64,000 nt of DNA from contig NZ_SRSF01000002.1 in the NCBI RefSeq assembly GCF_004803465.1, positions 1 to 64,000 of the forward strand. Reading direction: 5' to 3'. A program made the translations under genes and the position numbers. Every line of letters begins with the position of its first letter. Within the stretch, counting starts at the first letter, position 1. A model generated the notes under the pieces. It made no database searches and was not told the origin of the DNA. It saw nothing but the letters and a program-made list of their open reading frames with translations. The DNA is from Neolewinella litorea (GTDB taxonomy: Bacteria; Bacteroidota; Bacteroidia; Chitinophagales; Saprospiraceae). Of this stretch, positions 51,248-60,454 are shown in pieces.

Positions 51248-53017
51248 TCAGGCAATAGCGGCAAACCCCCAGGCGGGGAGTTCCAGATGATTGTTCTCCA
51301 GCGTCGCCCCGTTGGAGGCCAGCAACAGTTCGGTGCTGTCTACCTCGATGGACAGGGGTTCGTCTCCGTAATTTCCGCAGGCGGTGAAGGCGCCGCCGCG
51401 GATGTTCCAGGTGATCAGGTTGCCGGCGCGGTCAACGGAGATGTCGGCAAAGGAATGGTCTCCCCCTCCGGCGGACCGCAGCTGCAGGGCTTCCCGGTAG
51501 AAGCTGGCGATCCGTTCATCGGGTTGCCAGCTCAGTTTGGCCGACGCGAAAGTTTCGGTGGCCTGGGGGTCGGGTACGTGGTGGCCTTCGGTCTGAAACG
51601 CCGCGAACTCAGCGGCCCGCCCCTTGCGCACCGCCTGGATGAGCTCGGGGTCGCCGTGGTGTACGAAGTAGGGAAATGGCCGCTCCTCGCCGTACTCCTC
51701 CCCCATGAAGATCAGGGGCGTGAAGGGCGACAACAGGTAGGTAGCGGCCCCAAGGAGGTACTTGTCGGGGCCGATGGTGGAGATCAGCCGGTCACCTTCC
51801 ATGCGGTTGCCCACCTGGTCGTGGTTCTGGAGAAAGACTACCATCTGCGCCGGGCGGATATCATTGGCGGGTCTGCGCCCGAAATTGCGCTTGCGGTGGG
51901 GGGAGTATTGTCCGGTGTACACGTAACCGTCTTTCAGGGCTTTGGCCAGCTGCTCCACGTGGCCGAAATCTTCGTAATAACCCCGGGCTTCGCCGGTCAG
52001 CAGACCATGGATGGCGTGGTGGAACTCGTCGACCCACTGTCCGGACATCCCGTAACCGCCACGTTTCCGGCTTTGCAGGTAGCGGGGTGCGTTCAGGTCG
52101 CATTCGGCAATGGTGACCAGGGTGCGGTCTTGCTCTTTTCCGATGCGATCGGCCAATTCGGAAACCTCTTCCAGGAAATGTTTGGCGGAGTAATCCTTGA
52201 TGGCGTGTACCGCGTCAATCCGCAGTCCGTCGGCACCGTACGCTTCCAACCACAGCCGCACGTTCTGCAGCCAGTAGTTGCGTACGCCGTCGGCGTGGGC
52301 GTCGTCGAAGTTTATGGCCGCGCCCCAGGGGGTGTGGTGCTTTTCCGTGAATATGGGAAAGAATGCGGGCAGGTAGTTGCCTTCCGGGCCGAGGTGGTTG
52401 TAGATCACGTCGACGAGCACCGCGATGCCCCGTTCGTGGGCGGCATCTACGAAGCGACGAAAATCTTCCGGTCGCCCGTAGGCCTGGAAAAGGGCGAAGG
52501 GCAGGACGCCGTCGTACCCCCAGTTGCGTTCCCCGCTGGTCTGGTTCAGGGGCATAATTTCCAGCATGGTGACGCCCAGGTCACGCACGTAATCCAGTCG
52601 CTCGGTAGCGGCCGCGAAGGTTCCTTCTTCAGTAAAAGTGCCGATGTGTAATTCGTAGATCACGGCTTCGGAGAGCGGTCGGCCGCGCCAGTTGCCCGGC
52701 TCCACGGGGGGTAGATCGACGACCTCGCTCTTACCGTGTACGCCGTCGGGTTGGTAACGGCTGGCGGGATCGGGATAAAGTTTGTCGCGTTTGCCATTAT
52801 GGTAAAAACCATAGGCGGTTCCCGCCGGGGCCTCAACGGCATCCGAAATCAGATATCCGTTCGTTTCGGGCTGCATCGGGAACAGGGTGGGTTGCCCGTC
52901 GCGGAACAGCACGAGCTCTATTTTCTTGGGGAGCGGAGCCCAGAGTCGGAAGCGTCGTTTTCCGTCCTGCTCCGGGGCAAGGGCGCCCAGGGGGAGGTAG
53001 GGGAAGGTATCGGTCAT
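51248..53017 (-). CDS. treZ: Maltooligosyl trehalose trehalohydrolase
   Basis: 589 residues. It releases trehalose from the TreY product. It starts with a CBM48-like N-terminal domain (KRRFRLWAPLPKKIELVLFR) and has the GH13 set: VDVIYNHLG, GLRIDAVHAI (nucleophile Asp), TIAECDLN (Glu acid/base) and FLQNHDQVGN. A C-terminal beta domain ends it. It precedes treY by 5 bases. The pair makes the compatible solute trehalose. Confidence 0.94.
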   Translation of the reverse strand: MTDTFPYLPLGALAPEQDGKRRFRLWAPLPKKIELVLFRDGQPTLFPMQPETNGYLISDAVEAPAGTAYGFYHNGKRDKLYPDPASRYQPDGVHGKSEVVDLPPVEPGNWRGRPLSEAVIYELHIGTFTEEGTFAAATERLDYVRDLGVTMLEIMPLNQTSGERNWGYDGVLPFALFQAYGRPEDFRRFVDAAHERGIAVLVDVIYNHLGPEGNYLPAFFPIFTEKHHTPWGAAINFDDAHADGVRNYWLQNVRLWLEAYGADGLRIDAVHAIKDYSAKHFLEEVSELADRIGKEQDRTLVTIAECDLNAPRYLQSRKRGGYGMSGQWVDEFHHAIHGLLTGEARGYYEDFGHVEQLAKALKDGYVYTGQYSPHRKRNFGRRPANDIRPAQMVVFLQNHDQVGNRMEGDRLISTIGPDKYLLGAATYLLSPFTPLIFMGEEYGEERPFPYFVHHGDPELIQAVRKGRAAEFAAFQTEGHHVPDPQATETFASAKLSWQPDERIASFYREALQLRSAGGGDHSFADISVDRAGNLITWNIRGGAFTACGNYGDEPLSIEVDSTELLLASNGATLENNHLELPAWGFAAIA

Positions 53018-53021
53018 GGAA

Positions 53022-54467
53022 TCAGCGGTTTTGGAGACGGTAGGCGAACTGAAGCGCTTTTTTGGTCCATTTGGAGAGCAATCGCTTTTGTGCGCGGTCG
53101 CGGGCGGGCTTCTGGTTGATGCGACTTCCTACCGGGTAAGCGTAGATTTTGTTCGTCAGTTTACCGTAATCGAGATCGAGTTGGTGGAGCAATAGCAGTT
53201 CCTGGATCATCTCCCCGGCACCGGGTGCGACCATGGTTCCCCCGAGCACCTTGGCGCTTCCAAATGCGGGCTTGCTGAGGTACAGTATAAGGATGCCTTC
53301 CCGGTAGTCGGCGGCCACGGCGCGATCGTCGTGCGCGAAGGTTTGCTCGATGGTCTCGTAAGCGGTACCGGCCTCTTGCAACTGCCCGGGGGTGAGGCCA
53401 AAAGTGGCTACTTCGGGGTCGGTGAAGGTGACCCAACTGAAGTTCTTTAACTGGTGCTTGCGGTCGACCGGGCTGAGCAGGTTCGTCCAGAGGTCGGTGT
53501 TGTGCTTCTCCGCTCCGTGGCTGAACATCTCCCGGCCGTAAGCATCGCCCACCGTGAAGATATCCTTATTAGTGGTGCGGTAATAGGCGTCGGTAATAAT
53601 GTCGCCGTCTTTGGTGTAGACGCCCGCGAGTTCCAGGCCGAGGCCGGCCGTGCGCACCTGCCGGCCGATGGCCACGGCCAAATGGCTGAAGGTCAGAGTA
53701 CCTTCCGGTACCCCCTCCGTAACCAGCTCGGCGATGTGCGCATCCCGGAACCGTTTTATTTCGGTATGGTGTCGGATCGCCACCCCTTCGTCCCTCAGTC
53801 TGCTTTCCAGCACCGCGGCGGCGGCGGCGGGGTCGTTGTCCAGCAGGCGGTCGCCCCGGTTCAGCATAGTGACGGCGCTGCCAAGGCGCCGGAAGGCCTG
53901 GGCTATTTCACAGGCGTTCGGTCCGCCGCCGACGATCACCAGGTGGTCGGGCAATTCATCGAGTTCCGAGAACATGGATTCGTTGTCGTATTGCTTCACC
54001 AGATCCGCGCCGGGCACTGCAAGGTGGCGGGGCCGGGAACCGGTGGCCAGTACGATCCGGGGCGCGGTGAGCCGCTTGCCGTTCACGCTTACTTCGTGGC
54101 GGCCGGTGAGCATTGCTTCCCCGACGATGCAGTCCAGCCCGTATTCCTGCTGCAGGTAGTCGGGCGATTCGTGCTTGCGGATGATATCCTGCCGCTCGTG
54201 GATATAGGTCATCACCCGGCTGAAATCCGCCTTGCCGGAAACCTCCAGCCCGAAGCGGCTCGCCTTGCGTGCACCGGCGAACTGGGCCGCCACGTGCAGG
54301 AGGGCCTTGCTGGGCACGCAGCCGTAGTTGAGGCATTCGCCGCCGTAGTCTTTAACGGTCTTGTCGATGAGGGCGACCTTGAGTCCGATAGCGCCGCCGA
54401 ATCCGGCCGCTCCGAGTCCACCGGAGCCGGCGCCAATCACGATCAGGTCGTGGGTATAATCTGCCAT
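53022..54467 (-). CDS. Pyridine nucleotide-disulfide oxidoreductase (mercuric reductase-like)
   Basis: 481 residues. FAD-binding LIVIGAGSGGLGAAGFGGAI, redox-active disulfide in GGECLNYGCVPSKALLH (cysteines near 43 and 48), NAD-binding VIVGGGPNACEIAQAFRRLG and C-terminal dimer domain. There is no HExHPTxxE near the C-terminus, where LLLLHQLDLDYGKL takes its place, so it is unlikely to be the lipoamide dehydrogenase of a 2-oxoacid complex. Mercuric-reductase-like members of unknown substrate are common. It lies 4 bases upstream of treZ in the same direction and may be co-transcribed. Confidence 0.85.
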   Translation of the reverse strand: MADYTHDLIVIGAGSGGLGAAGFGGAIGLKVALIDKTVKDYGGECLNYGCVPSKALLHVAAQFAGARKASRFGLEVSGKADFSRVMTYIHERQDIIRKHESPDYLQQEYGLDCIVGEAMLTGRHEVSVNGKRLTAPRIVLATGSRPRHLAVPGADLVKQYDNESMFSELDELPDHLVIVGGGPNACEIAQAFRRLGSAVTMLNRGDRLLDNDPAAAAAVLESRLRDEGVAIRHHTEIKRFRDAHIAELVTEGVPEGTLTFSHLAVAIGRQVRTAGLGLELAGVYTKDGDIITDAYYRTTNKDIFTVGDAYGREMFSHGAEKHNTDLWTNLLSPVDRKHQLKNFSWVTFTDPEVATFGLTPGQLQEAGTAYETIEQTFAHDDRAVAADYREGILILYLSKPAFGSAKVLGGTMVAPGAGEMIQELLLLHQLDLDYGKLTNKIYAYPVGSRINQKPARDRAQKRLLSKWTKKALQFAYRLQNR

Positions 54468-54503
54468 ACCCTCACAAGACCGACACCGGGTGTATTGTTT
54501 GCT

Positions 54504-57164
54504 TTAATCGGCGGCGCGCACCAGGTCCTTCAGTTCCTGCAACTTCATCATGCACTCGATCGGCGTCATATTATTGATGCTTACCTGGTCGAGCAGCTCC
54601 CGCAGGCGGCCCGCGGTCGGATCGGCGGTTTCAAAGATGCTCAGTTGCATCGCATCGGCGCTGAGGGTATTCGGCGTTACGTGGGGTGCGGTGGGCTGTC
54701 CGGTCTCTCCCTCGTGGGGGTCTACCTCTCCGGTGATGTGCTGCTGTTCCAGCTGGGTGAGGATATTTCCGGCGCGGGCAACGATTTCTGCCGGCATGCC
54801 GGCCATGCGGGCGACGTGGATACCGAAGCTGTGCTGACTGCCCCCGGGGACCAGTTTGCGCAGGAAGATGATCCGGTTGCCGTGCTCCTTGATGGCGATC
54901 GAGTAGTTGTGCACCCGGGGCAGGCTTGCGGCCAGTTCGTTGAGTTCGTGGTAGTGGGTAGCGAACAGGACCTTCGGCCGGGCGCGCCCGTTGTTGTGCA
55001 GGTATTCGGCGATGGCCCAGGCTATGGAGATACCGTCGAAGGTGCTCGTGCCGCGGCCGATCTCGTCCAGGAGGATGAGGCTGCGGTCGGTGATGTTGTT
55101 CATGATCGAGGCCGTCTCGTTCATCTCCACCATGAAGGTGGATTCCCCGCTGCTGATGTTGTCGCTGGCCCCCACCCGCGTAAAGACGCGGTCCACGATA
55201 CCGAGGCGCGCGCGTTTGGCAGGAACGAAGCTGCCCATCTGGGCCAGCAGGCAGATGAGGGCGGTCTGCCGGAGCAAGGCCGATTTACCCGCCATATTGG
55301 GCCCGGTGATCATAATGATCTGCTGGTCGTCGGGGTCGAGCCGCACGTCGTTGGGTACGTACTGCTCCCCCACTTCCAGCTGCCGCTCGATGACCGGGTG
55401 CCGCCCGGCTTCGATCTCGAGGTCGCGCTCAGCGTGCATTTCCGGTTCCACGTAGCGGTCGCGGTTGGCCACCTTGGCAAAACCTAGCAGGCAATCCACC
55501 TGCGCGAGTACACCGGCGTTGCGTTGCACCGGTCCGATGTACTGGTGCAGCCAGGCTACGAGTTCTTCGTAGAGTTCTTCCTCCCGCTGCAGGATCTTTT
55601 CCTCGGCGTGGAGAATCTTGTCTTCCAGCACCTTCAGTTCCTCGGTGATGTAGCGCTCGGCACTGGTCAGGGTTTGCTTGCGCGTCCATTCCGGCGGCAC
55701 GGCTTTCTTGTACTTATTGGTTACCTCCAGGTAGTAGCCGAAGACGTTGTTGAAGCCGATTTTCAGGCTGCTGATGCCCGTGCGCTCCGATTCCCGTTGC
55801 TGGATGGCGGCCAGGCGGCTTTTGCCGTTGCGGGTCACGTCGCGCAGCTCGTCCAGCAGCTCGTCAAAGCCATCGGCGATGACGCCGCCCTTGCTAAGGT
55901 TCACGGCCGGCTCCTCCCGTAACTGTCGATCGATGGCGTCACATACGTCGGGCAGGGGATCCAGTTTTTCCCCCATGGCGGCCAGCACGTCGCTGCCCGC
56001 CTCCAGCAACAGTTCGCGAATGGGTTCCATGGCGCAGAGGGCACGGCTCAGGGCACGGATTTCGCGGGGGTTGACCTTCCCCAAGGGGACCTTGGAAATC
56101 AGCCGCTCTACGTCGCCGATCTGCTTCAGCGAAGTGTCCAGGTCCTGCAACAGCGGCGGCGACTGCACGAATGTCCGGACAGCCTCGTGCCGCTCCCGGA
56201 TAGCCTTCATGTCCTTGAGGGGCAGGACTACCCACTTCCGCAGCAGGCGACCACCCATGGGCGTGACCGTCCGGTCGATGATGTTTACCAGTGGTACACC
56301 GTGGTCGTGGGGACTGTAGATCAGTTCCAGGTTTCGGATCGTAAAGCGATCCAGCCATACGTAGCGGTCGTTCGCCAGGCGGCCGATCCGGTTGATGTGC
56401 TTCAGGTTGCGGTTCTCGGTGGTCTCCAGATAGTGCAGGGTAGCTCCGGCGGCGATCTTGGCCCGCTCCAGCTCCTCTATCCCGAATCCCTTGAGGCTTA
56501 TGGCCTGGAACTGTTTAAGCAGCTTCTCCGTGGTATAGTCGGGCGTAAAGACCCATTCGTCGAGCGGCGAGAGGTAAAAGCGATCGCCGAAGAGCTGCTC
56601 GAAGTCCTTGCGCCGGTCCTTGCTCAGGAGCACTTCCTTGGGCTGGAAGCTCTGCAGCAGCTTGTCGATGTAGTCGGTACTGCCCTCGGCGACCAGGAAT
56701 TCACCCGTACTCAGGTCGAGCAGACTTAGTCCGCATGGGTCCTTCCGGCTCCGCCCCGGGGCCACGCTGGCCAGAAAATTGTTGCTGTTGTGCTCCAGCA
56801 ATTGGTCGTCGACGGCCAGGCCCGGAGTCACGATTTCGGTAACCCCCCGCTTGACGATCTTCTTGTCCTTGGAGGGCTTCTCCAGCTGCTCGCAGATGGC
56901 CACCCGGTAACCCGCCCGTACCAGTCGGGGCAGGTAAAGGTCCACGCTGTGGTAGGGAAAGCCGGCCAGTTCCACGTCGCTGCCGCCGTTGTTGCGGCTG
57001 GTCAGGGTGATCCCGAGCACCTGGGCGGCCTTTACCGCGTCTTCGCCGAAGGTTTCGTAGAAGTCGCCCACGCGAAACAGGAGCAAGGCCTCGGGGTGCT
57101 TGGCCTTCACCTTGTTGTACTGCGCCATCAGTGGGGTGACTTTCTTCGACTTGCTGTTGGCCAC
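54504..57164 (-). CDS. mutS: DNA mismatch repair protein MutS
   Basis: 886 residues, full length. Mismatch-sensing GDFYETFGEDA (Phe-X-Glu as FYE) near 31-41, the lever/clamp region in the middle, and the ATPase with TGPNMAGKSALLRQ near 620, SGESTFMVEM and LLDEIGRGTSTFDG. A clamp-binding-like motif QLSIF lies near the C-terminus (ADAMQLSIFETADP). It binds mismatches and starts repair with MutL, which is not in the window. Confidence 0.97.
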   Translation of the reverse strand: MANSKSKKVTPLMAQYNKVKAKHPEALLLFRVGDFYETFGEDAVKAAQVLGITLTSRNNGGSDVELAGFPYHSVDLYLPRLVRAGYRVAICEQLEKPSKDKKIVKRGVTEIVTPGLAVDDQLLEHNSNNFLASVAPGRSRKDPCGLSLLDLSTGEFLVAEGSTDYIDKLLQSFQPKEVLLSKDRRKDFEQLFGDRFYLSPLDEWVFTPDYTTEKLLKQFQAISLKGFGIEELERAKIAAGATLHYLETTENRNLKHINRIGRLANDRYVWLDRFTIRNLELIYSPHDHGVPLVNIIDRTVTPMGGRLLRKWVVLPLKDMKAIRERHEAVRTFVQSPPLLQDLDTSLKQIGDVERLISKVPLGKVNPREIRALSRALCAMEPIRELLLEAGSDVLAAMGEKLDPLPDVCDAIDRQLREEPAVNLSKGGVIADGFDELLDELRDVTRNGKSRLAAIQQRESERTGISSLKIGFNNVFGYYLEVTNKYKKAVPPEWTRKQTLTSAERYITEELKVLEDKILHAEEKILQREEELYEELVAWLHQYIGPVQRNAGVLAQVDCLLGFAKVANRDRYVEPEMHAERDLEIEAGRHPVIERQLEVGEQYVPNDVRLDPDDQQIIMITGPNMAGKSALLRQTALICLLAQMGSFVPAKRARLGIVDRVFTRVGASDNISSGESTFMVEMNETASIMNNITDRSLILLDEIGRGTSTFDGISIAWAIAEYLHNNGRARPKVLFATHYHELNELAASLPRVHNYSIAIKEHGNRIIFLRKLVPGGSQHSFGIHVARMAGMPAEIVARAGNILTQLEQQHITGEVDPHEGETGQPTAPHVTPNTLSADAMQLSIFETADPTAGRLRELLDQVSINNMTPIECMMKLQELKDLVRAAD

Positions 57165-57200
57165 GGGGAGGGGGTTTTCGGGAGGGCGAAGGTAACAAAC

Positions 57201-58544
57201 CTACCCCACCAGCCGGTAGGCGCGTGCCGCTTCGTTAAGGGTAAGCCGGGGTGCGCCGTCTGCTTCCGGGCGATTCAGGATGGCGCAACCGACCGCGCAT
57301 GTCGTGCATCGGGTGGCTTCGCAGTAACTCGACTTCAGTTCCAGCAGGGCCTGGGTTTCGGCCGCCGACCGCGCCGGCCACCCCAGGCGGTTCCAGCGGG
57401 TGATCACGGCGTTGTTTTCGGGGGGCAGGGCCTCCAGCAAGGCCAGGGCCCGGTCGTGGTACCGGTCATCGGTGCGCAGGCGCGCGTAGGTGAAGTAGGC
57501 CGGCGCTACCGCGTTGATGAGTAGCGAACGCACGGCCGCCGCCCCCAACCGGCCCGTACGTCGGTCGGCGGTCGCGCCGAAACGAAAGTGTTCGCGCCAG
57601 TAATTGCTCAGGCTGACGCAGAACATATTCTCCAGTTCCCGCTCGTCGGCGGCCGCCAGCGCCTTTCCGAAAAGTTGTCCGCTGCGGTGGTAAAGACACG
57701 CCAGTTGGGCGATGCGCACCGTCGGGAAGTTGTTGGGTCGCATCCGCAGAAAACGCCAGGCGGTGGCAGGCAGGGGGGTGAGTTGATATTTTGTCCGGAG
57801 CAACTGGTATTCCCGGCGCAGTTGACCGACGTAGGGGGCCTCTTCCGGGGCGGGTTCGGGTAGCAGGCCAGATTGCCCGAAAAGCAAGGCCTCCAACTGC
57901 AAAAGGCTATGCTTGTGTTTCTGCAGAATGCGCAGTGGCAGCGAACCGGCGAGCATCTCCATGGCTTCTCCGTTCACCTTGCCGCCCATCACGCGGGCTA
58001 CGGCGTGGTAGAAGGCCGCTTCCCAGTCGCGGCCCGTTGCTTCCAGGCGCTGGGCGAAGCGTTCCGACCGTCGGATAAGCCGCTCGGCGAGCACGCGCTG
58101 CAACCAGAGGGTGCGGACCGGCTCGGGTACGGCGGATAACTGCGTCTGGCACGGCACCCAGTATTCGTTGTGCAACAGGCGCCAGTACCGGTTTCGCGCG
58201 CCGGCGGGAATGCGGTGGCGCAGCTCCAGACAGGGGATGCGGCTGCCGTCGCGACGATACACGGGGCGGTCTTCTTCCAGCACGACGTGGAGGATTACGC
58301 CGTCATAGGCCGGGTCCTCGTGGTGGCCGTGATCGTACCACTCACTGCTGCGCAGGTGCATTTCCACCTTTCCGGCCCAGTGCAGGCCATCGAGCTGAAT
58401 ACGGGCATCGTCGAAATCGGGGCCGGCGTGGATATTGTGAATTCCAAACTGCTGGATGGTCAGGGGCTGGCCCTCGGTGGTCCGCAGGTCGCGCAGTTCA
58501 AAGCGCGCCAGCCGCCAGAGGTAGTGGAGGAAATCTTCTCGCAT
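57201..58544 (-). CDS. DUF2851-family protein
   Basis: 447 residues. The first ~120 residues are typical of DUF2851 (LWRLARFELRDLRTTEGQPL, NIHAGPDFDDARIQLDGLHW, GKVEMHLRSSEWYDHGHHED, YDGVILHVVLEEDRPV). This domain is widespread and near-universal in Bacteroidota, of unknown function. A C-terminal cysteine set (YCEATRCTTCAVGCAILNR) near 420-435 may bind a metal or cluster. Sits between mutS and dihydrofolate reductase. Confidence 0.88.
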   Translation of the reverse strand: MREDFLHYLWRLARFELRDLRTTEGQPLTIQQFGIHNIHAGPDFDDARIQLDGLHWAGKVEMHLRSSEWYDHGHHEDPAYDGVILHVVLEEDRPVYRRDGSRIPCLELRHRIPAGARNRYWRLLHNEYWVPCQTQLSAVPEPVRTLWLQRVLAERLIRRSERFAQRLEATGRDWEAAFYHAVARVMGGKVNGEAMEMLAGSLPLRILQKHKHSLLQLEALLFGQSGLLPEPAPEEAPYVGQLRREYQLLRTKYQLTPLPATAWRFLRMRPNNFPTVRIAQLACLYHRSGQLFGKALAAADERELENMFCVSLSNYWREHFRFGATADRRTGRLGAAAVRSLLINAVAPAYFTYARLRTDDRYHDRALALLEALPPENNAVITRWNRLGWPARSAAETQALLELKSSYCEATRCTTCAVGCAILNRPEADGAPRLTLNEAARAYRLVG

Positions 58545-58595
58545 TTCTCAAAGTGGTTAAAACGTCAAACAATTTGACATAAATAACCGCTTTTT

Positions 58596-58603
58596 CAAAG
58601 TTA
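58596..58603 (-). promoter_or_regulatory. Possible -7 box upstream of the DUF2851 gene
   Basis: TAACTTTG on the minus strand at 58596-58603 fits TAnnTTTG and lies 52 bases before the start. No TTTG is found at the usual distance. A GTCAAA-CAA-TTTGAC palindrome (58564-58578) lies between it and the start. Confidence 0.35.
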
Positions 58604-58618
58604 CGCAACTTTTTGTTT

Positions 58619-59113
58619 CTATTTTCTCACCCAGCGGCTGAATCGATAGGCGTATTCATTCTTCGGGTCTGGCCGGTGAGCTTCGCTCCACACCTCACAC
58701 CATTCGTCGGCCGGCAGGGTCGGGAAGAAAGCATCGCCACCTTCCACTTCCGTACCCACTATGGTCTGGTACACGGTGGTGGTCACGGGCAGGGCCGCGC
58801 GGTACAGTTCTCCGCCGCCGACGATGAACGATTCTTCCGCTTCAGTTACGGCGGGGTGGCCGAGGGCTTCCCGCAAGCTGTGGACGACCACCGTTCCGGT
58901 AGCCGTGAAGAAGGGGTCGCGCGTCAGCACGATGTTCGTGCGGTTGGGCAGGGGGCGGCCGATACTGCGGAATGTCTTGCGGCCCATGATGACGGGGTGG
59001 CCGCTGGTCATCCGTTTGAAGTACTTCAGGTCGGCCGGCAGGTACCACGGAATTTCACCGTCCTTGCCGATGGTGCCCAGGCGGTCGGTGGCTACAATGG
59101 CGGAAAGTTGCAT
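58619..59113 (-). CDS. folA: Dihydrofolate reductase
   Basis: 164 residues. It reduces dihydrofolate to tetrahydrofolate. Motifs: LSAIVATDRLGTIGKDGEIP, WYLPADLKYFKRMTSGHPVI, MGRKTFRSIGRPLPNRTNIV and IVGGGELYRAALP. The conserved acidic residue after the WxLP loop is present (D29 region). No thyA neighbour in the window. Start ATG 59113. Confidence 0.96.
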   Translation of the reverse strand: MQLSAIVATDRLGTIGKDGEIPWYLPADLKYFKRMTSGHPVIMGRKTFRSIGRPLPNRTNIVLTRDPFFTATGTVVVHSLREALGHPAVTEAEESFIVGGGELYRAALPVTTTVYQTIVGTEVEGGDAFFPTLPADEWCEVWSEAHRPDPKNEYAYRFSRWVRK

Positions 59114-59134
59114 GCGGGAAAGGTACGCCGCAAA

Positions 59135-60292
59135 TTAGCCGAGGCCAAAATCCTGCTCGCCCAGTTCTTGCCGTCGTTGCCGCAGGCGGGCGTCGATTTC
59201 GGCCTTTTTCTCGGCGATGTCGGCGGTGGTCTCGTACACCCCTACCTCGGTATGGTAGCGGATCCGGTTCCGGAGGCGGGCGGAACGCACGGCAATGGTA
59301 TCCTCGGCTTCCGCGGCGAACCCGTGCTCGTACTCCGCCAGGAGGTGGTCGTAGGGCCCCGCCGGCGCAATGAGTTTGGTGAAGATCGGCGCCGTCTCGA
59401 TGGCGATGAACAGCAGCGTCACGAACAGTACGGCCAGGGCCACGGCGCGGCTGCTCTGGCTGAGCCGGTCCAGGGCGCTGATGCGGGCGGCAATGCCCCC
59501 GTAGTCGCCGCGCTCGAGTTCCGCGATTTCGCGGTCAACGGCCGACCGCAGCACCGCTACCTGCGATTGTTTTTCCTCGATGAGGGGCTCATGGGTAGCT
59601 CGCGTGGCGTCGAGTTCCGCCTGGGCGTCGGCGGCGGCCTGTTGCTTGGCCCGGTAAATGGGTCCCATATTACGGATGCGTGATCCACCACTGCCGTCGG
59701 CTTCGGCGAGGGCGGCGGCCTGGGCAGCGTCGCGGGCGGCGGTCTTCTCCTCCAGGTCAGCGCGCAGCGACGCGAGTTCCCCGGCGTAAGCGGTCATCCG
59801 GTCGGCGTAGCGATCACGGATCACGGCTTCCTGCTCCTGAAAGACCTCCTGCTCCATGACAATGAGCTCGGCTTCAATCTCCTTACCAAAAATCTTGAGC
59901 TCCAGGGGTTTGGCGATGACCACCGCCAGCAGCACCGCCATACCGAGCCGTGGCAGGGCAACGGCCAGGTTGGAAAAGAAGCCCCGCGTCCGCTTCATGC
60001 TGGAGACGATGTAGCGGTCCAGATTAAAGATCATCAGGCCCCAGATGATGCCGAAGACCACCGCCAGCCAGTAGCTATCGAAGATCGTATACATCGCGTA
60101 TCCGGCCGACAGAAATGCCATGACGCCCGTAAAGAAAATGGTGCCGCCGATGCCCAAATATTTGTTTTCCTCGGTCGGGACGCGGTCGAGCATATCACGG
60201 TCAACACCGGAGCAAAAGAGAAAAAAGGATTTGAGTTGGTTCACGAGCTGAAGGATTGAGGGAATGAACGAATGGATCATTAAAATAGGCAT
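59135..60292 (-). CDS. DUF4407-family membrane protein
   Basis: 385 residues from ATG 60292 (ATG 60280 is equally possible; the long upstream ORF is not conserved). Four hydrophobic segments in the pattern of DUF4407: GIGGTIFFTGVMAFLSAGYA, YWLAVVFGIIWGLMIFNLDR, LPRLGMAVLLAVVIAKPLEL and, after a long charged coiled-coil (EEKTAARDAAQAAALAEADG, then EKQSQVAVLRSAVDREIAEL), ALAVLFVTLLFIAIETAPIF. Function unknown in the literature I know. Divergent from priA. Confidence 0.85.
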   Translation of the reverse strand: MPILMIHSFIPSILQLVNQLKSFFLFCSGVDRDMLDRVPTEENKYLGIGGTIFFTGVMAFLSAGYAMYTIFDSYWLAVVFGIIWGLMIFNLDRYIVSSMKRTRGFFSNLAVALPRLGMAVLLAVVIAKPLELKIFGKEIEAELIVMEQEVFQEQEAVIRDRYADRMTAYAGELASLRADLEEKTAARDAAQAAALAEADGSGGSRIRNMGPIYRAKQQAAADAQAELDATRATHEPLIEEKQSQVAVLRSAVDREIAELERGDYGGIAARISALDRLSQSSRAVALAVLFVTLLFIAIETAPIFTKLIAPAGPYDHLLAEYEHGFAAEAEDTIAVRSARLRNRIRYHTEVGVYETTADIAEKKAEIDARLRQRRQELGEQDFGLG

Positions 60293-60384
60293 CCGCCGGT
60301 GGAGCCCCGACTTTATTGGATCAACCAAGGAAGAAGTCTGACCAGCCGCAACCACACCACCCGGCGGGCATTCCGGAAAAATTC

Positions 60385-60408
60385 CCGGCACCCGCGCGCC
60401 GCCGCCCC
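60385..60408 (+). repeat. Dispersed 24-bp GC-rich motif, copy 4
   Basis: Matches the consensus exactly. It sits in the divergent gap between the DUF4407 gene and priA, about 14 bases upstream of a TATATTTG box at 60422-60429, i.e. where the -33 element of a priA promoter would be. Confidence 0.5.
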
Positions 60409-60421
60409 GGTTTGCGCTGCT

Positions 60422-60429
60422 TATATTTG
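60422..60429 (+). promoter_or_regulatory. Probable -7 box for priA
   Basis: TATATTTG fits TAnnTTTG, 26 bases upstream of the GTG start. No TTTG lies 19-20 bases further upstream; that position is inside the dispersed GC-rich motif. Confidence 0.4.
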
Positions 60430-60454
60430 CAACAAATTATTTTAATTTACCTCA

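Noticed and set aside
53454-55487. 677-residue plus-strand ORF across the reductase and mutS
   Set aside because: It spans two clear genes on the other strand and has no recognisable domain.
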